A stretch of 8,304 nt of DNA from an uncultured Saprospiraceae bacterium (GCA_938039305.1 CALHUZ010000126.1:1-8304), one strand, 5' to 3'; shown: positions 1-7,798, numbered from the stretch's first letter. Notes: generated by a model not told the origin, from the sequence alone. Numbers and translations: made by a program.

Positions 1-4
1 CACT

Positions 5-628
5 ATGTCTACAGTAACAACAACACAGATAGAATCCATCTTAGACTTTTCGACCACGCAGTTCATGATGTATGGGATCAGATCTGTCAGTATGGATGAT
101 CTCGCTAATAAGCTGGGGATGTCGAAGAAGACCTTATATCAGCACTTCTCGAACAAAAAGGACCTCGTCCTTCAATCATTGACCAGGCACATAAAACTTA
201 GAGAAAATCTCATACATGAGATCTCAAGAACAGCAACAGACGCCATAGATGAGATGTCACAGATAGCTGAAAGCACTGTGATACAATTCAGACAAATCAA
301 ACCGACCCTCACTCATGATCTCCAGAAATACTATCGAGACATCTGGGAGACAGTGGTTCTTGGACATTCCAATTTTATTCAAAAATGCATCGAGGCCAAT
401 ATCGTAAAAGGGTTAGAAGAAGGATATTATCGTCCAGGTACAGATGCGGACATAGTATCAAAACTATATGTGGCCGCTTCTCTCAGTCTTGTGGATGAGA
501 ATTACTTCTCACTTCACTTATACCAAAGGGAGACTTTAATCCGACAGTTTATTCTTTATCACCTACATGGCATTCTTTCAGAAAAGGGAAGAAAGCACTT
601 ATTAGACTTTAATCCTTTAAATATATAA
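5..628 (+). CDS. TetR/AcrR family transcriptional regulator
   Basis: Probable ligand-responsive repressor of the efflux operon that it heads. The 207-residue length is usual for the family. The N-terminal third has the TetR DNA-binding pattern: a helix ending in an FMMYGIRSVSMDDLA stretch (about residues 20-34), then a helix-turn-helix at about residues 28-48 with the typical GMSKKTLYQHFSNKKDL core (residues 38-54). The rest (about 60-207) is a helical, poorly conserved ligand and dimer domain, so the inducer cannot be guessed. The ATG at position 5 gives a normal N-terminus, but only four bases lie upstream, so a slightly longer start, the promoter and the operator are out of view. The stop codon is followed after one base by the start of the TolC-like gene, implying co-transcription and probably autoregulation. 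That it represses rather than activates is inferred from the family. Confidence 0.93.
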   Translation: MSTVTTTQIESILDFSTTQFMMYGIRSVSMDDLANKLGMSKKTLYQHFSNKKDLVLQSLTRHIKLRENLIHEISRTATDAIDEMSQIAESTVIQFRQIKPTLTHDLQKYYRDIWETVVLGHSNFIQKCIEANIVKGLEEGYYRPGTDADIVSKLYVAASLSLVDENYFSLHLYQRETLIRQFILYHLHGILSEKGRKHLLDFNPLNI

Positions 629-629
629 C

Positions 630-2021
630 ATGAGGATACTTTATATAATTATCATCATCAGTAGCTCTATAGCACTTCAGGGACAAAAGATGTTTAGTCT
701 AACTGAAGCCATAGACTATGCCCTCAGCAATCATCAGTCGCTAAAAGTATCGGAACTCGATAGCGACTATGCGAAGTGGCAGTATAAAGAAGCCAAGTCA
801 ATCGGGATGCCTAACATCAAAGGGAATGTCAACTATACATACTACTACCAGAGACCGGTACAACCGACAGAAGACTTTATATCTCCAGCAGTTTATGGTG
901 TATTATTTCAAGAAGAAGTGATCCAACCCAGAGAGCTCGGAGCACCCGAAGTTTTTGAATTTTCATTTGTTAGAAAGAATGATTTATCACTTGGCCTTTC
1001 AGGAGAGGTGTTGGTCTTCGATGGCAACTTCCTAAAAGGTCTTAAGGCTGCACGTATGTTTATGGGATTAGCTGAGAAGCAAGTCCAACTCACTCAACAA
1101 GATATTATACACAACGTAACACGGGCATATCAATCTGTGCAAGTAGCAGAACGAAACAAAAGCATTATCCAAAACAACATCAACAACATCAACACTCTAT
1201 TACGTGGAGCAGTGCTTACCTATGAGAATGGATTCATCGAAGAACTGGATGTTGATAGATTAAGATTATCTCTTGAAAATCTCAAGATTGAAATGGAGAA
1301 ACTAAAGCAGCTCATTGACATCAGTTACAATGTCTTGAAATATCAAATGGCCTATCCTCTTGAAGAAGGTTTTATCATCTCTGAAGATTTAGAAGCGACA
1401 GTTGAACAGCTCATTCTAGACCCTAAACAGTTTATAGAAGATATCGATCCTACAAAAAGACCAGAGCACAATCTGCTTATAGACGCTATAGAATTAGACT
1501 ATGCCGATCTGACAAGAATAAAGCAAGGTTATATTCCAAGTGTATCCGCAGTGGCCAGCTATGGTCAGTCCCTTCAAAGAGATGGCCTTTTTAATGGAAA
1601 TGAGGCAGGTTTTTTAAGTAATGGAACAGTAGGTCTGAGGGCAAGAATTCCAATTTATGATGGCGGCTTCACCAAAAGTAAAATCGAACAAAAAAAGATC
1701 GATATAGAAAAGAAGAACATCGAGCTATCAGAATTTGATAGAGCGATGAAACTTCAAATTTTAAATGCTCAAGGGAATTTTGAAAACGCCAAACGATCTT
1801 TAGAAGCCGCGAAAAAAGTTTTAGCCCTAAATGAGAAGATATTCGAAAAGTCGCAAATCAAATATACAGAAGGTGTAGGAAGTAGTGTGGAAGTATCACA
1901 AGCTGAAAGTTCACTCTATGAATCTCAAGGCCAATATATCGGAGCGCTATATGACTTGCTTACCACTCATACGGAAATAGATATAGCAACAGGTGAAATC
2001 CTCAAGACACTTGAAAATTAG
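630..2021 (+). CDS. TolC-family outer membrane efflux protein
   Basis: Outer-membrane channel of a tripartite efflux pump. A trimer would form a beta-barrel in the outer membrane and a long alpha-helical tunnel in the periplasm. The first ~18 residues are a signal peptide with a run of isoleucines, probably cleaved after LQG; no lipobox cysteine is seen, so it is not a lipoprotein. The mature protein opens with the typical FSLTEAIDYALSNHQSLKV pattern (residues 22-40). It shows the two OEP repeats of the family, about 23-245 and 280-460, each with long helices separated by strand regions such as IKGNVNYTYYYQ and VSAVASYGQS. The last ~60 residues (YTEGVGSSVEVSQAE, then a helix) are also typical. 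The length of 463 is normal. The ATG lies one base after the regulator's stop with no clear ribosome-binding site, so translational coupling is plausible. The partner adaptor and permease follow directly. Confidence 0.94.
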   Translation: MRILYIIIIISSSIALQGQKMFSLTEAIDYALSNHQSLKVSELDSDYAKWQYKEAKSIGMPNIKGNVNYTYYYQRPVQPTEDFISPAVYGVLFQEEVIQPRELGAPEVFEFSFVRKNDLSLGLSGEVLVFDGNFLKGLKAARMFMGLAEKQVQLTQQDIIHNVTRAYQSVQVAERNKSIIQNNINNINTLLRGAVLTYENGFIEELDVDRLRLSLENLKIEMEKLKQLIDISYNVLKYQMAYPLEEGFIISEDLEATVEQLILDPKQFIEDIDPTKRPEHNLLIDAIELDYADLTRIKQGYIPSVSAVASYGQSLQRDGLFNGNEAGFLSNGTVGLRARIPIYDGGFTKSKIEQKKIDIEKKNIELSEFDRAMKLQILNAQGNFENAKRSLEAAKKVLALNEKIFEKSQIKYTEGVGSSVEVSQAESSLYESQGQYIGALYDLLTTHTEIDIATGEILKTLEN

Positions 2022-2056
2022 AAAACAATAGTTAATAGCACTATATAAAAGACATT

Positions 2057-3205
2057 ATGAAAAGGTTACTATACATTATAATCACACTTGCCCTTCTTTC
2101 TTCTTGCCAAGAAAAAGCAACTAAAGAGCCAGTTACTCTTGAAGAGCTAAAAGCTGCTCTTATTGAAAAAAAGATAGAGCTGAGCACTCTTGAAACAGAG
2201 ATGCAAGAGTTGACTGATAAAGTCGCAGAGTTAGACCCTTCACTTCAGGAGAAATCTAAACTAGTCGATACAACGATCATGACATCAGCTGACTTTACAA
2301 GATACATCAACATCCAAGGAGCTGTAAAAGCCGATGATCCTGTAAATGCGGTTAGTGATATGGGGGGAAGAATTAGCCGTCTTTTTGTAAAAGAAGGAGA
2401 CTTCATTAAGAGAGGAGCTTTACTCGCCAAGCTTGATGTCTCTACTGTAGAAAGTCAAATCAACGAGATCAATAGTGCACTTGATCTTGCACAAGACGTA
2501 TACGAGAGACAGGAGCGATTATGGAGTAAAAAAATCGGCAGCGAGGTTCAGTATTTACAGGCAAAAAACAATGTAGAGCGATTAGAAAAATCACTTGAGA
2601 CTATTCAATTGCAAATCAAGAAAGCTAATGTCTACGCACCTATATCTGGTACAGTAGATATGGTCATGACGAATCAAGGAGAAGTTGCATCGCCAGGCAT
2701 GCCAATAGTTCAGCTGCTCAATACCAGCAAATTAAAGATAACAACTGATGTTCCTGAGAACTATTTAAAGATCATAAGAAAGGGAATGAATGTAGATCTG
2801 GAGTTTCCAAGTCTTGACATTGTAACCACTGGAAAGGTCTCACTATTAGGAAGACAGATCGATCCTGCTAATAGAACACTCGAGGTCGAGATTATACCAA
2901 GGACTACTTCTAATTTACTAAAGCCAAACCTCCTTGCAGAAATCAAAATCAAAGAGCTAAGTTCTAAGAACGTCATCACTATGCCGCTTGAGTACATACT
3001 ACAAGAAGTAGATGGGACAGAGTTTGTCTACGTAGCGGAAAAAGATGAGGAAGGAGCACACAGAGCGACAAAAAGATATGTCAGCATAGGAGAAGCTGCG
3101 GAAGGATCAGTTATCATAACTGAAGGATTGTCATCTGGAGAATCGGTAATCTTCAAAGGATCTCGAAATGTGAGTAACGGAGAATTAATCGAATTTTCTA
3201 AATAA
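2057..3205 (+). CDS. RND efflux periplasmic adaptor subunit (membrane fusion lipoprotein)
   Basis: Periplasmic adaptor joining the RND permease to the TolC-like channel. The N-terminus is a lipoprotein signal (hydrophobic residues 4-14, lipobox LSSC) with lipidation expected on Cys17. Residues 28-60 form a predicted coiled coil rich in E, L and K that precedes the usual fold. The first lipoyl half is at about 99-127 (GGRISRLFVKEGDFIKRG), a helical hairpin at about 129-190, and the second lipoyl half at about 191-220 (YAPISGTVD). A beta-barrel domain follows (TTDVPENYLKI onward), then a membrane-proximal domain to the end. At the hairpin tip, R151, L155 and S162 have the same spacing as AcrA R128, L132 and S139, the pattern linked to TolC docking. 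The length of 382 is typical. It starts 35 bases after the channel gene and ends 8 bases before the permease. Confidence 0.94.
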   Translation: MKRLLYIIITLALLSSCQEKATKEPVTLEELKAALIEKKIELSTLETEMQELTDKVAELDPSLQEKSKLVDTTIMTSADFTRYINIQGAVKADDPVNAVSDMGGRISRLFVKEGDFIKRGALLAKLDVSTVESQINEINSALDLAQDVYERQERLWSKKIGSEVQYLQAKNNVERLEKSLETIQLQIKKANVYAPISGTVDMVMTNQGEVASPGMPIVQLLNTSKLKITTDVPENYLKIIRKGMNVDLEFPSLDIVTTGKVSLLGRQIDPANRTLEVEIIPRTTSNLLKPNLLAEIKIKELSSKNVITMPLEYILQEVDGTEFVYVAEKDEEGAHRATKRYVSIGEAAEGSVIITEGLSSGESVIFKGSRNVSNGELIEFSK

Positions 3206-3213
3206 TATCAACC

Positions 3214-6200
3214 ATGACTTTAGAAACGATAAAATCTAAACTGCGGACTTTCAGCCTCACAAACTTCGCCGTAGACAATGGCACCACTATCATTATACTG
3301 GCGCTAATGATCTTAATCTTTGGATTGAGATCTTACACTACTATGCCAAAGGAATCATATCCTGAAGCAAGTTTTCCAACTGTTTACATAAACACACCAT
3401 ACTTTGGAAACTCAGCAGCTGACATAGAGAATCTCATCGCTCGCCCAATAGAGAAAGAGATTTCAACGATCAGTGGTGTGAAGAGAATGAACTCTACTTC
3501 TATACAAGACTTCTCAGTGATTCTTGTTGAATTTGATCCCAAAGAAGATCAAGACGCAGTCGTCCGGAAAGTAAAAGATGCAGTTGATAAAGCTAAGTCT
3601 GAACTCCCTACAGATCTGGATACTGATCCATCCATACTGGAAGTGAACTTCTCAGAATTTCCAATCATGACTGTCAATGTATCTGGCAATTATGGAATGG
3701 ACGAATTAAGGGAAATAGCCGAATACCTTCAAGACAAAATAGAAGGGCTACGTGAGATCAATAAAGCTACACTCAAAGGTGCGCTTGACAGAGAAGTCAA
3801 AGTTGATATCGATGTCATCAAAATGCAATCTCTCAAAGTATCATTCAATGATGTAGAAGGCGCTATTGCCCAAGAAAACATGTCAATGTCTGCTGGCGAA
3901 ATCGTTAGTAACGATTTTAGAAGATCGATCCGTGTTGTTGGAGAATTTACAAAAGTAGAAGAGATAGAAAATGTCATTGTAAAGAGTGAAAGGAATAGGC
4001 CTATCTATCTAAGAGATTTTGCAACTGTCACATATGGATTTGAAGAACGGACCAGTTATGCACGCTCTAATAGCCTTCCCGTTATATCACTTGATGTGGT
4101 TAAGAGAAGAGGAGGCAACGTCATAGATGTTGCTGCAAAGATTAAAAAACTGATTGCAGAAGAAACACCTAACCTACCGCCGGATATCAACATCGCCATC
4201 TTTAATGACACATCTAAGTACACCAAAGAATCTGTCTCTACTCTTGAGAACAGTGTAATCTCAGGAGTTATACTCGTAATAGTCGTATTGCTCTTTTTCT
4301 TAGGTCTAAGAAACTCACTATTCGTTGGTATCGCGATTCCACTGTCTATGCTGATGGGTATCTTATTCTTAGATCTCACTGGCACTACTATCAATATGAT
4401 TGTACTCTTTGGGTTGATACTGGCCCTTGGACTTTTAGTTGACAATGCCATTGTAGTTGTTGAGAATGTATATCGGTATAGACAGAATGGTTATAGTGGA
4501 AAGGATTCTGCAAAGTATGGTGCAGGCGAAGTCGCATGGCCGATCATAGCATCGACAGCTACAACTCTTGCCGCATTTATTCCTTTGGCTTTATGGCCGG
4601 GTATCATGGGCGAGTTTATGAGATATTTTCCAATTACTTTGATGGCAGTTTTAACAGCATCATTGTTCGTCGCCTTAGTGATTAATCCAGTTTTAACATC
4701 TTATCTCATGAAGGTGGATGTACAAGCTGAAAACAAAGAGCAAAAAAATAGAAATAGAAGAAATGTATTGCTTGGAGCATTGGTTATGATAGGCATAGCT
4801 GTTATTGGCCACTTTATAGAAAAAGAATGGGTGAGAAACCTCTTCGCCATTGCTACAATTGTATCACTTGTCAACTTCTTTTTATTCAGGCCTGGCACTT
4901 TCTTTTTTCAAAATAAAGGCCTTCCATTTTTAGAAAATGCTTACAATAGATTCATCCGAAGAGTACTTACTGGGATAGGTCCAGGGATTACATTTTTAGG
5001 TACCATATTATTGCTCATTGCATCTCTGATCATCTTCAATAAAAACACACCGAAGATCGAATACTTTCCTTCGAGTGATCCTCAATATGTCAATATATTT
5101 GTAGATCTCCCGCTTGGTTCAGATATCGAATCCACTAATCGCATCGTTAAGGAAATAGAGGAAGATGTGAAAGTAGGAATATCAGACTATGATGATATCG
5201 TAGAAGAAGTACTCACACAAATTGGAGAAGATACATCAGACCCTAACACACCACCAGAGCCTGGTGTTACCCCTCACAAAGGCAGAATAACAGTATCATT
5301 TGTTGGATATCAGGAAAGAAATGGCACCTCATCTGCTGATGCGATGATAGCCATACGAGAGGCCATAAAAGAACATCCCGGAGTTACTATGGTCATCGAC
5401 AAGGATAATGACGGGCCACCTACTGGCCTACCTATCAATATAGAAATAGTCGGAGATGACATTGATGAACTATCATCTTTATCTGCAGATGTAAAGTCTT
5501 ATCTCAATGGTCTGAAAGTACCTGGTGTAGAAGGGCTAAAGACGGATGTCATACTTGCTAAACCAGAACTTGAGGTACTCATCGACAGAGAAGCCGCAAG
5601 AAGATATGGGTTATCTACTGCCCAGATAGCTATGGCATTGAGAACTTCTGTCTATGGAAAGGAGGTTTCAAAATTCAAAGTTGGGGAAGATGAATACCCG
5701 ATCATGATCAGACTCAACGATGATTATAGATACAATACATCGGCTCTGATGAATCAAGAGATCACTTTTAGAGATCCAGGTTCTGGAAAAATCATTCAGA
5801 TTCCAATTAGTTCTGTAACTGATTATAAATACTCTACAAGTTATAATGCCATTAAGAGAAAGGATGAAAAGCGCATGATCACTATTTATTCTAATGTACT
5901 CGAGGGTTACAATGCTAATGAGATAATAGCCGACTTTAAGTATGCTATGAATAGATATGACATGCCCAAAGGATACACCTACACTTTTACTGGAGAGCAA
6001 GAACAGCAAGCAGAGGATATGGCTTTTCTAAATGGTGCATTTATGATAGCATTGTTTTCTATTTTCATAATCCTTGTCTTACAATTCAATTCCATTTATA
6101 GTCCATTCATAATTATACTTTCAGTTGTCTTCAGTACAATTGGCGTCTTATTAGGCTATTCTATCACAGGAAAAACTATTGGAGTTGTATTTACGGGAGT

Positions 6201-6693
6201 GGGCATCATCTCTCTGGCAGGTATAGTGGTCAATAATGCCATCGTGCTTGTAGATTATATCAACTTATTGATAGAACGCAAACGGGAAGAGCTGGGCATC
6301 ACAACTATCTTTCATATGAAGAAAGAAGATGTAAGAGATGCCATCATCAGAAGTGGAGCTACTAGACTTCGTCCTGTACTACTGACAGCGATTACGACAG
6401 TTCTTGGATTATTTCCACTTGCTACAGGATTCAATATCAACTTTTTCACAATCGTTTCAGATCTGGACCCACAATTCTACATCGGGGGAAATACAACGGC
6501 ACTCTGGGGATCGCTTGCATGGACTGTGATATATGGTTTAGTCTTCGCGACATTCCTAACATTAGTTGTAGTGCCAGCTATGTATTGGTTGGCGTACAGA
6601 TTCAGATATTGGTCTGAAGGATGGAAGAATAAGCAACCTGAAACTTCATCTCTTGCAACGATAGAATCAGATATCATAGACAACTTTGAATAA
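3214..6693 (+). CDS. Efflux RND transporter permease subunit (AcrB/HAE-like), long form
   Basis: Proton-driven inner-membrane pump of the tripartite complex. The usual RND plan is visible: TM1 (about 24-40), a first periplasmic porter region with YFGNSAADIENLIARPIEKE, TM2-TM6 (about 347-497), TM7 (about 591-608), a second porter region, and TM8-TM12 (about 940-1125). At 1159 residues it is about 110 longer than E. coli AcrB. Part of the excess is residues 500-590, which hold two additional hydrophobic stretches (about 518-532 and 542-565). TM4 has GLLVDNAIVVVEN: D410 matches AcrB D407, but the D408 position is N411. In TM10, GIVVNNAIVLVD has N1007 where AcrB has K940. R1051 and T1058 match AcrB R971 and T978. 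The TM4 motif resembles the multidrug/hydrophobe branch more than the heavy-metal CzcA branch. Drug, bile salt, lipid or other substrates are all possible. The ATG at 3214 follows the adaptor by 8 bases. Confidence 0.95.
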   Translation: MTLETIKSKLRTFSLTNFAVDNGTTIIILALMILIFGLRSYTTMPKESYPEASFPTVYINTPYFGNSAADIENLIARPIEKEISTISGVKRMNSTSIQDFSVILVEFDPKEDQDAVVRKVKDAVDKAKSELPTDLDTDPSILEVNFSEFPIMTVNVSGNYGMDELREIAEYLQDKIEGLREINKATLKGALDREVKVDIDVIKMQSLKVSFNDVEGAIAQENMSMSAGEIVSNDFRRSIRVVGEFTKVEEIENVIVKSERNRPIYLRDFATVTYGFEERTSYARSNSLPVISLDVVKRRGGNVIDVAAKIKKLIAEETPNLPPDINIAIFNDTSKYTKESVSTLENSVISGVILVIVVLLFFLGLRNSLFVGIAIPLSMLMGILFLDLTGTTINMIVLFGLILALGLLVDNAIVVVENVYRYRQNGYSGKDSAKYGAGEVAWPIIASTATTLAAFIPLALWPGIMGEFMRYFPITLMAVLTASLFVALVINPVLTSYLMKVDVQAENKEQKNRNRRNVLLGALVMIGIAVIGHFIEKEWVRNLFAIATIVSLVNFFLFRPGTFFFQNKGLPFLENAYNRFIRRVLTGIGPGITFLGTILLLIASLIIFNKNTPKIEYFPSSDPQYVNIFVDLPLGSDIESTNRIVKEIEEDVKVGISDYDDIVEEVLTQIGEDTSDPNTPPEPGVTPHKGRITVSFVGYQERNGTSSADAMIAIREAIKEHPGVTMVIDKDNDGPPTGLPINIEIVGDDIDELSSLSADVKSYLNGLKVPGVEGLKTDVILAKPELEVLIDREAARRYGLSTAQIAMALRTSVYGKEVSKFKVGEDEYPIMIRLNDDYRYNTSALMNQEITFRDPGSGKIIQIPISSVTDYKYSTSYNAIKRKDEKRMITIYSNVLEGYNANEIIADFKYAMNRYDMPKGYTYTFTGEQEQQAEDMAFLNGAFMIALFSIFIILVLQFNSIYSPFIIILSVVFSTIGVLLGYSITGKTIGVVFTGVGIISLAGIVVNNAIVLVDYINLLIERKREELGITTIFHMKKEDVRDAIIRSGATRLRPVLLTAITTVLGLFPLATGFNINFFTIVSDLDPQFYIGGNTTALWGSLAWTVIYGLVFATFLTLVVVPAMYWLAYRFRYWSEGWKNKQPETSSLATIESDIIDNFE

Positions 6694-6698
6694 GCTGA

Positions 6699-6714
6699 AC
6701 TATCTTAGGATAGT
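6699..6714. repeat. Short perfect inverted repeat just upstream of pdxH
   Basis: ACTATC at 6699-6704 and GATAGT at 6709-6714 are exact inverted copies around a four-base TTAG loop. They end three bases before the pdxH ATG and fill most of the gap after the permease stop. An AGGA at 6707-6710, seven bases before the start codon, could act as a weak ribosome-binding site and would lie in the loop and stem. There is no T-run, and the stem has only two G-C pairs, so it is not a convincing terminator. It may be chance. Confidence 0.35.
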
Positions 6715-6717
6715 CTT

Positions 6718-7371
6718 ATGGAAATAAACAAAGAATCAATACAGAATATGCGCACTTCATACAAGAAGGGCGCTTTAGAAAAGGAAGATCTTAGTGACGA
6801 TCCGATGCATTTGGCGAAAGCTTGGTTTCAAGAAGCTATAGACCAAAAGATTTATGAAGCTAACGCTATGTCGCTTTCTACAGTATCCTTAGAAGGTCAA
6901 CCCACTATCAGAACGGTGCTCTTAAAGGGGATTGATGAAAGTGGGTATATCTTTTATAGCAACTACCACAGTCGAAAGGCACAAGAGATGGAAGCAAATC
7001 CCAAAGCAGCGATTTTGTTGTTTTGGAGAGAGCTAGAACGTCAAATCAGAATAGAAGGCAGCATCGAAAAGATCAGTGAAGAAGCCTCTATAGAATACTT
7101 TAAAAGTAGACCTAAAGGAAGTCAACTCGGCGCATGGGCTTCACCACAAAGCAAGGTGATATCGGACCGAAGCGTTTTAGATGATAGACTCGAAGAACTC
7201 AAGACCGTATATCAGAATCATGAGCGACTTCCTAAGCCAGCCCATTGGGGTGGATATAGATTGGTACCCCACTATTATGAATTTTGGCAAGGTCGAGAAA
7301 GTAGACTCCACGACCGATTCGAGTATAAAAAAGAAGATGATGATTGGGTCATCAATAGACTTGCTCCCTAA
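6718..7371 (+). CDS. pdxH: Pyridoxamine 5'-phosphate oxidase
   Basis: FMN-dependent enzyme that oxidises pyridoxine or pyridoxamine 5'-phosphate to pyridoxal 5'-phosphate, using oxygen, in the cytoplasm. It is the last step of vitamin B6 salvage and of the DXP-dependent route. The 217-residue protein aligns end to end with E. coli PdxH (218 aa). FMN-contact equivalents visible are R65 and K70 (RTVLLK), Y80, R86 and K87 (YSNYHSRK), Q109, W190 and R200. Substrate-contact equivalents are K70, Y127, R131 and S135 (YFKSRPKGSQ), R196 and H198. The family signature YEFWQGRESRLHDRF is at 187-201, and the end (INRLAP) matches the usual C-terminus. The start at 6718 gives the normal N-terminal RxxYxxG segment (residues 12-18). 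It lies 24 bases after the permease and may be read through from the efflux operon, but a functional link is not implied. It converges with the DUF3127 gene 34 bases away. Confidence 0.97.
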   Translation: MEINKESIQNMRTSYKKGALEKEDLSDDPMHLAKAWFQEAIDQKIYEANAMSLSTVSLEGQPTIRTVLLKGIDESGYIFYSNYHSRKAQEMEANPKAAILLFWRELERQIRIEGSIEKISEEASIEYFKSRPKGSQLGAWASPQSKVISDRSVLDDRLEELKTVYQNHERLPKPAHWGGYRLVPHYYEFWQGRESRLHDRFEYKKEDDDWVINRLAP

Positions 7372-7405
7372 TCACTCTTTCAAGTCACACCTAATATAAT
7401 CTTAG

Positions 7406-7780
7406 TTAAAACGGAAGATCATCAAAGTCCTCCTTCGCAGCCGGCTTGACTTCGTCACCTGGTGTTGGCCAAGATGAAGGGTCAGATGGAGCTGCTGGAA
7501 CACTGGCTTGCTGAGCTTGTTCTTTTGTTACTTTCCAAGCCTTGATATTAGTATACCACTTACCATTGTACTCACGGCTTTCGATATCAATACTCGCTGT
7601 TACTTCGTCTCCCTCTTTAATTGCGAAGTTATCTATCGTGTCACCCCAAGCATAAAAGCAGACCTTCTTTGGGTATTGGCCAGGTATTTCGATTATGTAT
7701 TCTTGCTTTTTCCAGGTGCCATTCTTGCCTTCTCCTGTCTGAGGTGCTAGTAGCTGTATGATCTTGCCTTTGAGTTCCAT
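7406..7780 (-). CDS. DUF3127 family protein, OB-fold-like with SSB-type acidic tail
   Basis: A 124-residue soluble protein of the DUF3127 family, common in Bacteroidota and without an established function that I know of. The conserved core (about 1-86) begins MELKGKII, continues with WKKQEYIIEIPGQYPKKVCF (23-42) and AWGDTID, and ends SREYNGKWYTNIKAWKV. This strand-rich pattern is OB-fold-like. A linker rich in Ala, Gln and Pro follows (about 90-110), then the acidic end KEDFDDLPF. Core, disordered linker and acidic tip with a terminal Pro-Phe mirror the layout of bacterial SSB, so nucleic-acid binding or partner recruitment at replication or repair sites is a reasonable inference. I chose the ATG at 7780 because the family starts MEL/MEI-x-GK. 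The alternative is a TTG at 7801, adding seven residues, which would overlap a probable promoter element. Confidence 0.88.
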   Translation of the reverse strand: MELKGKIIQLLAPQTGEGKNGTWKKQEYIIEIPGQYPKKVCFYAWGDTIDNFAIKEGDEVTASIDIESREYNGKWYTNIKAWKVTKEQAQQASVPAAPSDPSSWPTPGDEVKPAAKEDFDDLPF

Positions 7781-7798
7781 TGATAGATTATTAAGCTG

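Noticed and set aside
2028..2044. Inverted repeat ATAGT/ACTAT with a seven-base spacer between the channel and adaptor genes.
   Set aside because: Only five pairs, AT-rich, no T-run; expected by chance in such sequence, and the genes are otherwise tightly linked.
5668..6009. Long antisense open frames inside the permease gene (this one 113 codons; another at 4056-4451).
   Set aside because: They lie opposite a strongly supported RND permease coding region, resemble no family I recognise, and are best explained as shadows of the sense codons.
6701..6708. TATCTTAG as a -7 promoter element for pdxH.
   Set aside because: One mismatch to TAnnTTTG, and the nearest TTTG is only 12 bases upstream, too close for a -33 element.
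7181..7399. Overlapping + strand frame of 72 codons within the end of pdxH.
   Set aside because: It is out of frame with the well-conserved PdxH C-terminus and has no recognisable domain.
7372..7405. Bidirectional terminator between the convergent pdxH and DUF3127 genes.
   Set aside because: The only pairing seen is CTAA/TTAG (four pairs) with no flanking T-run, so no terminator can be supported.
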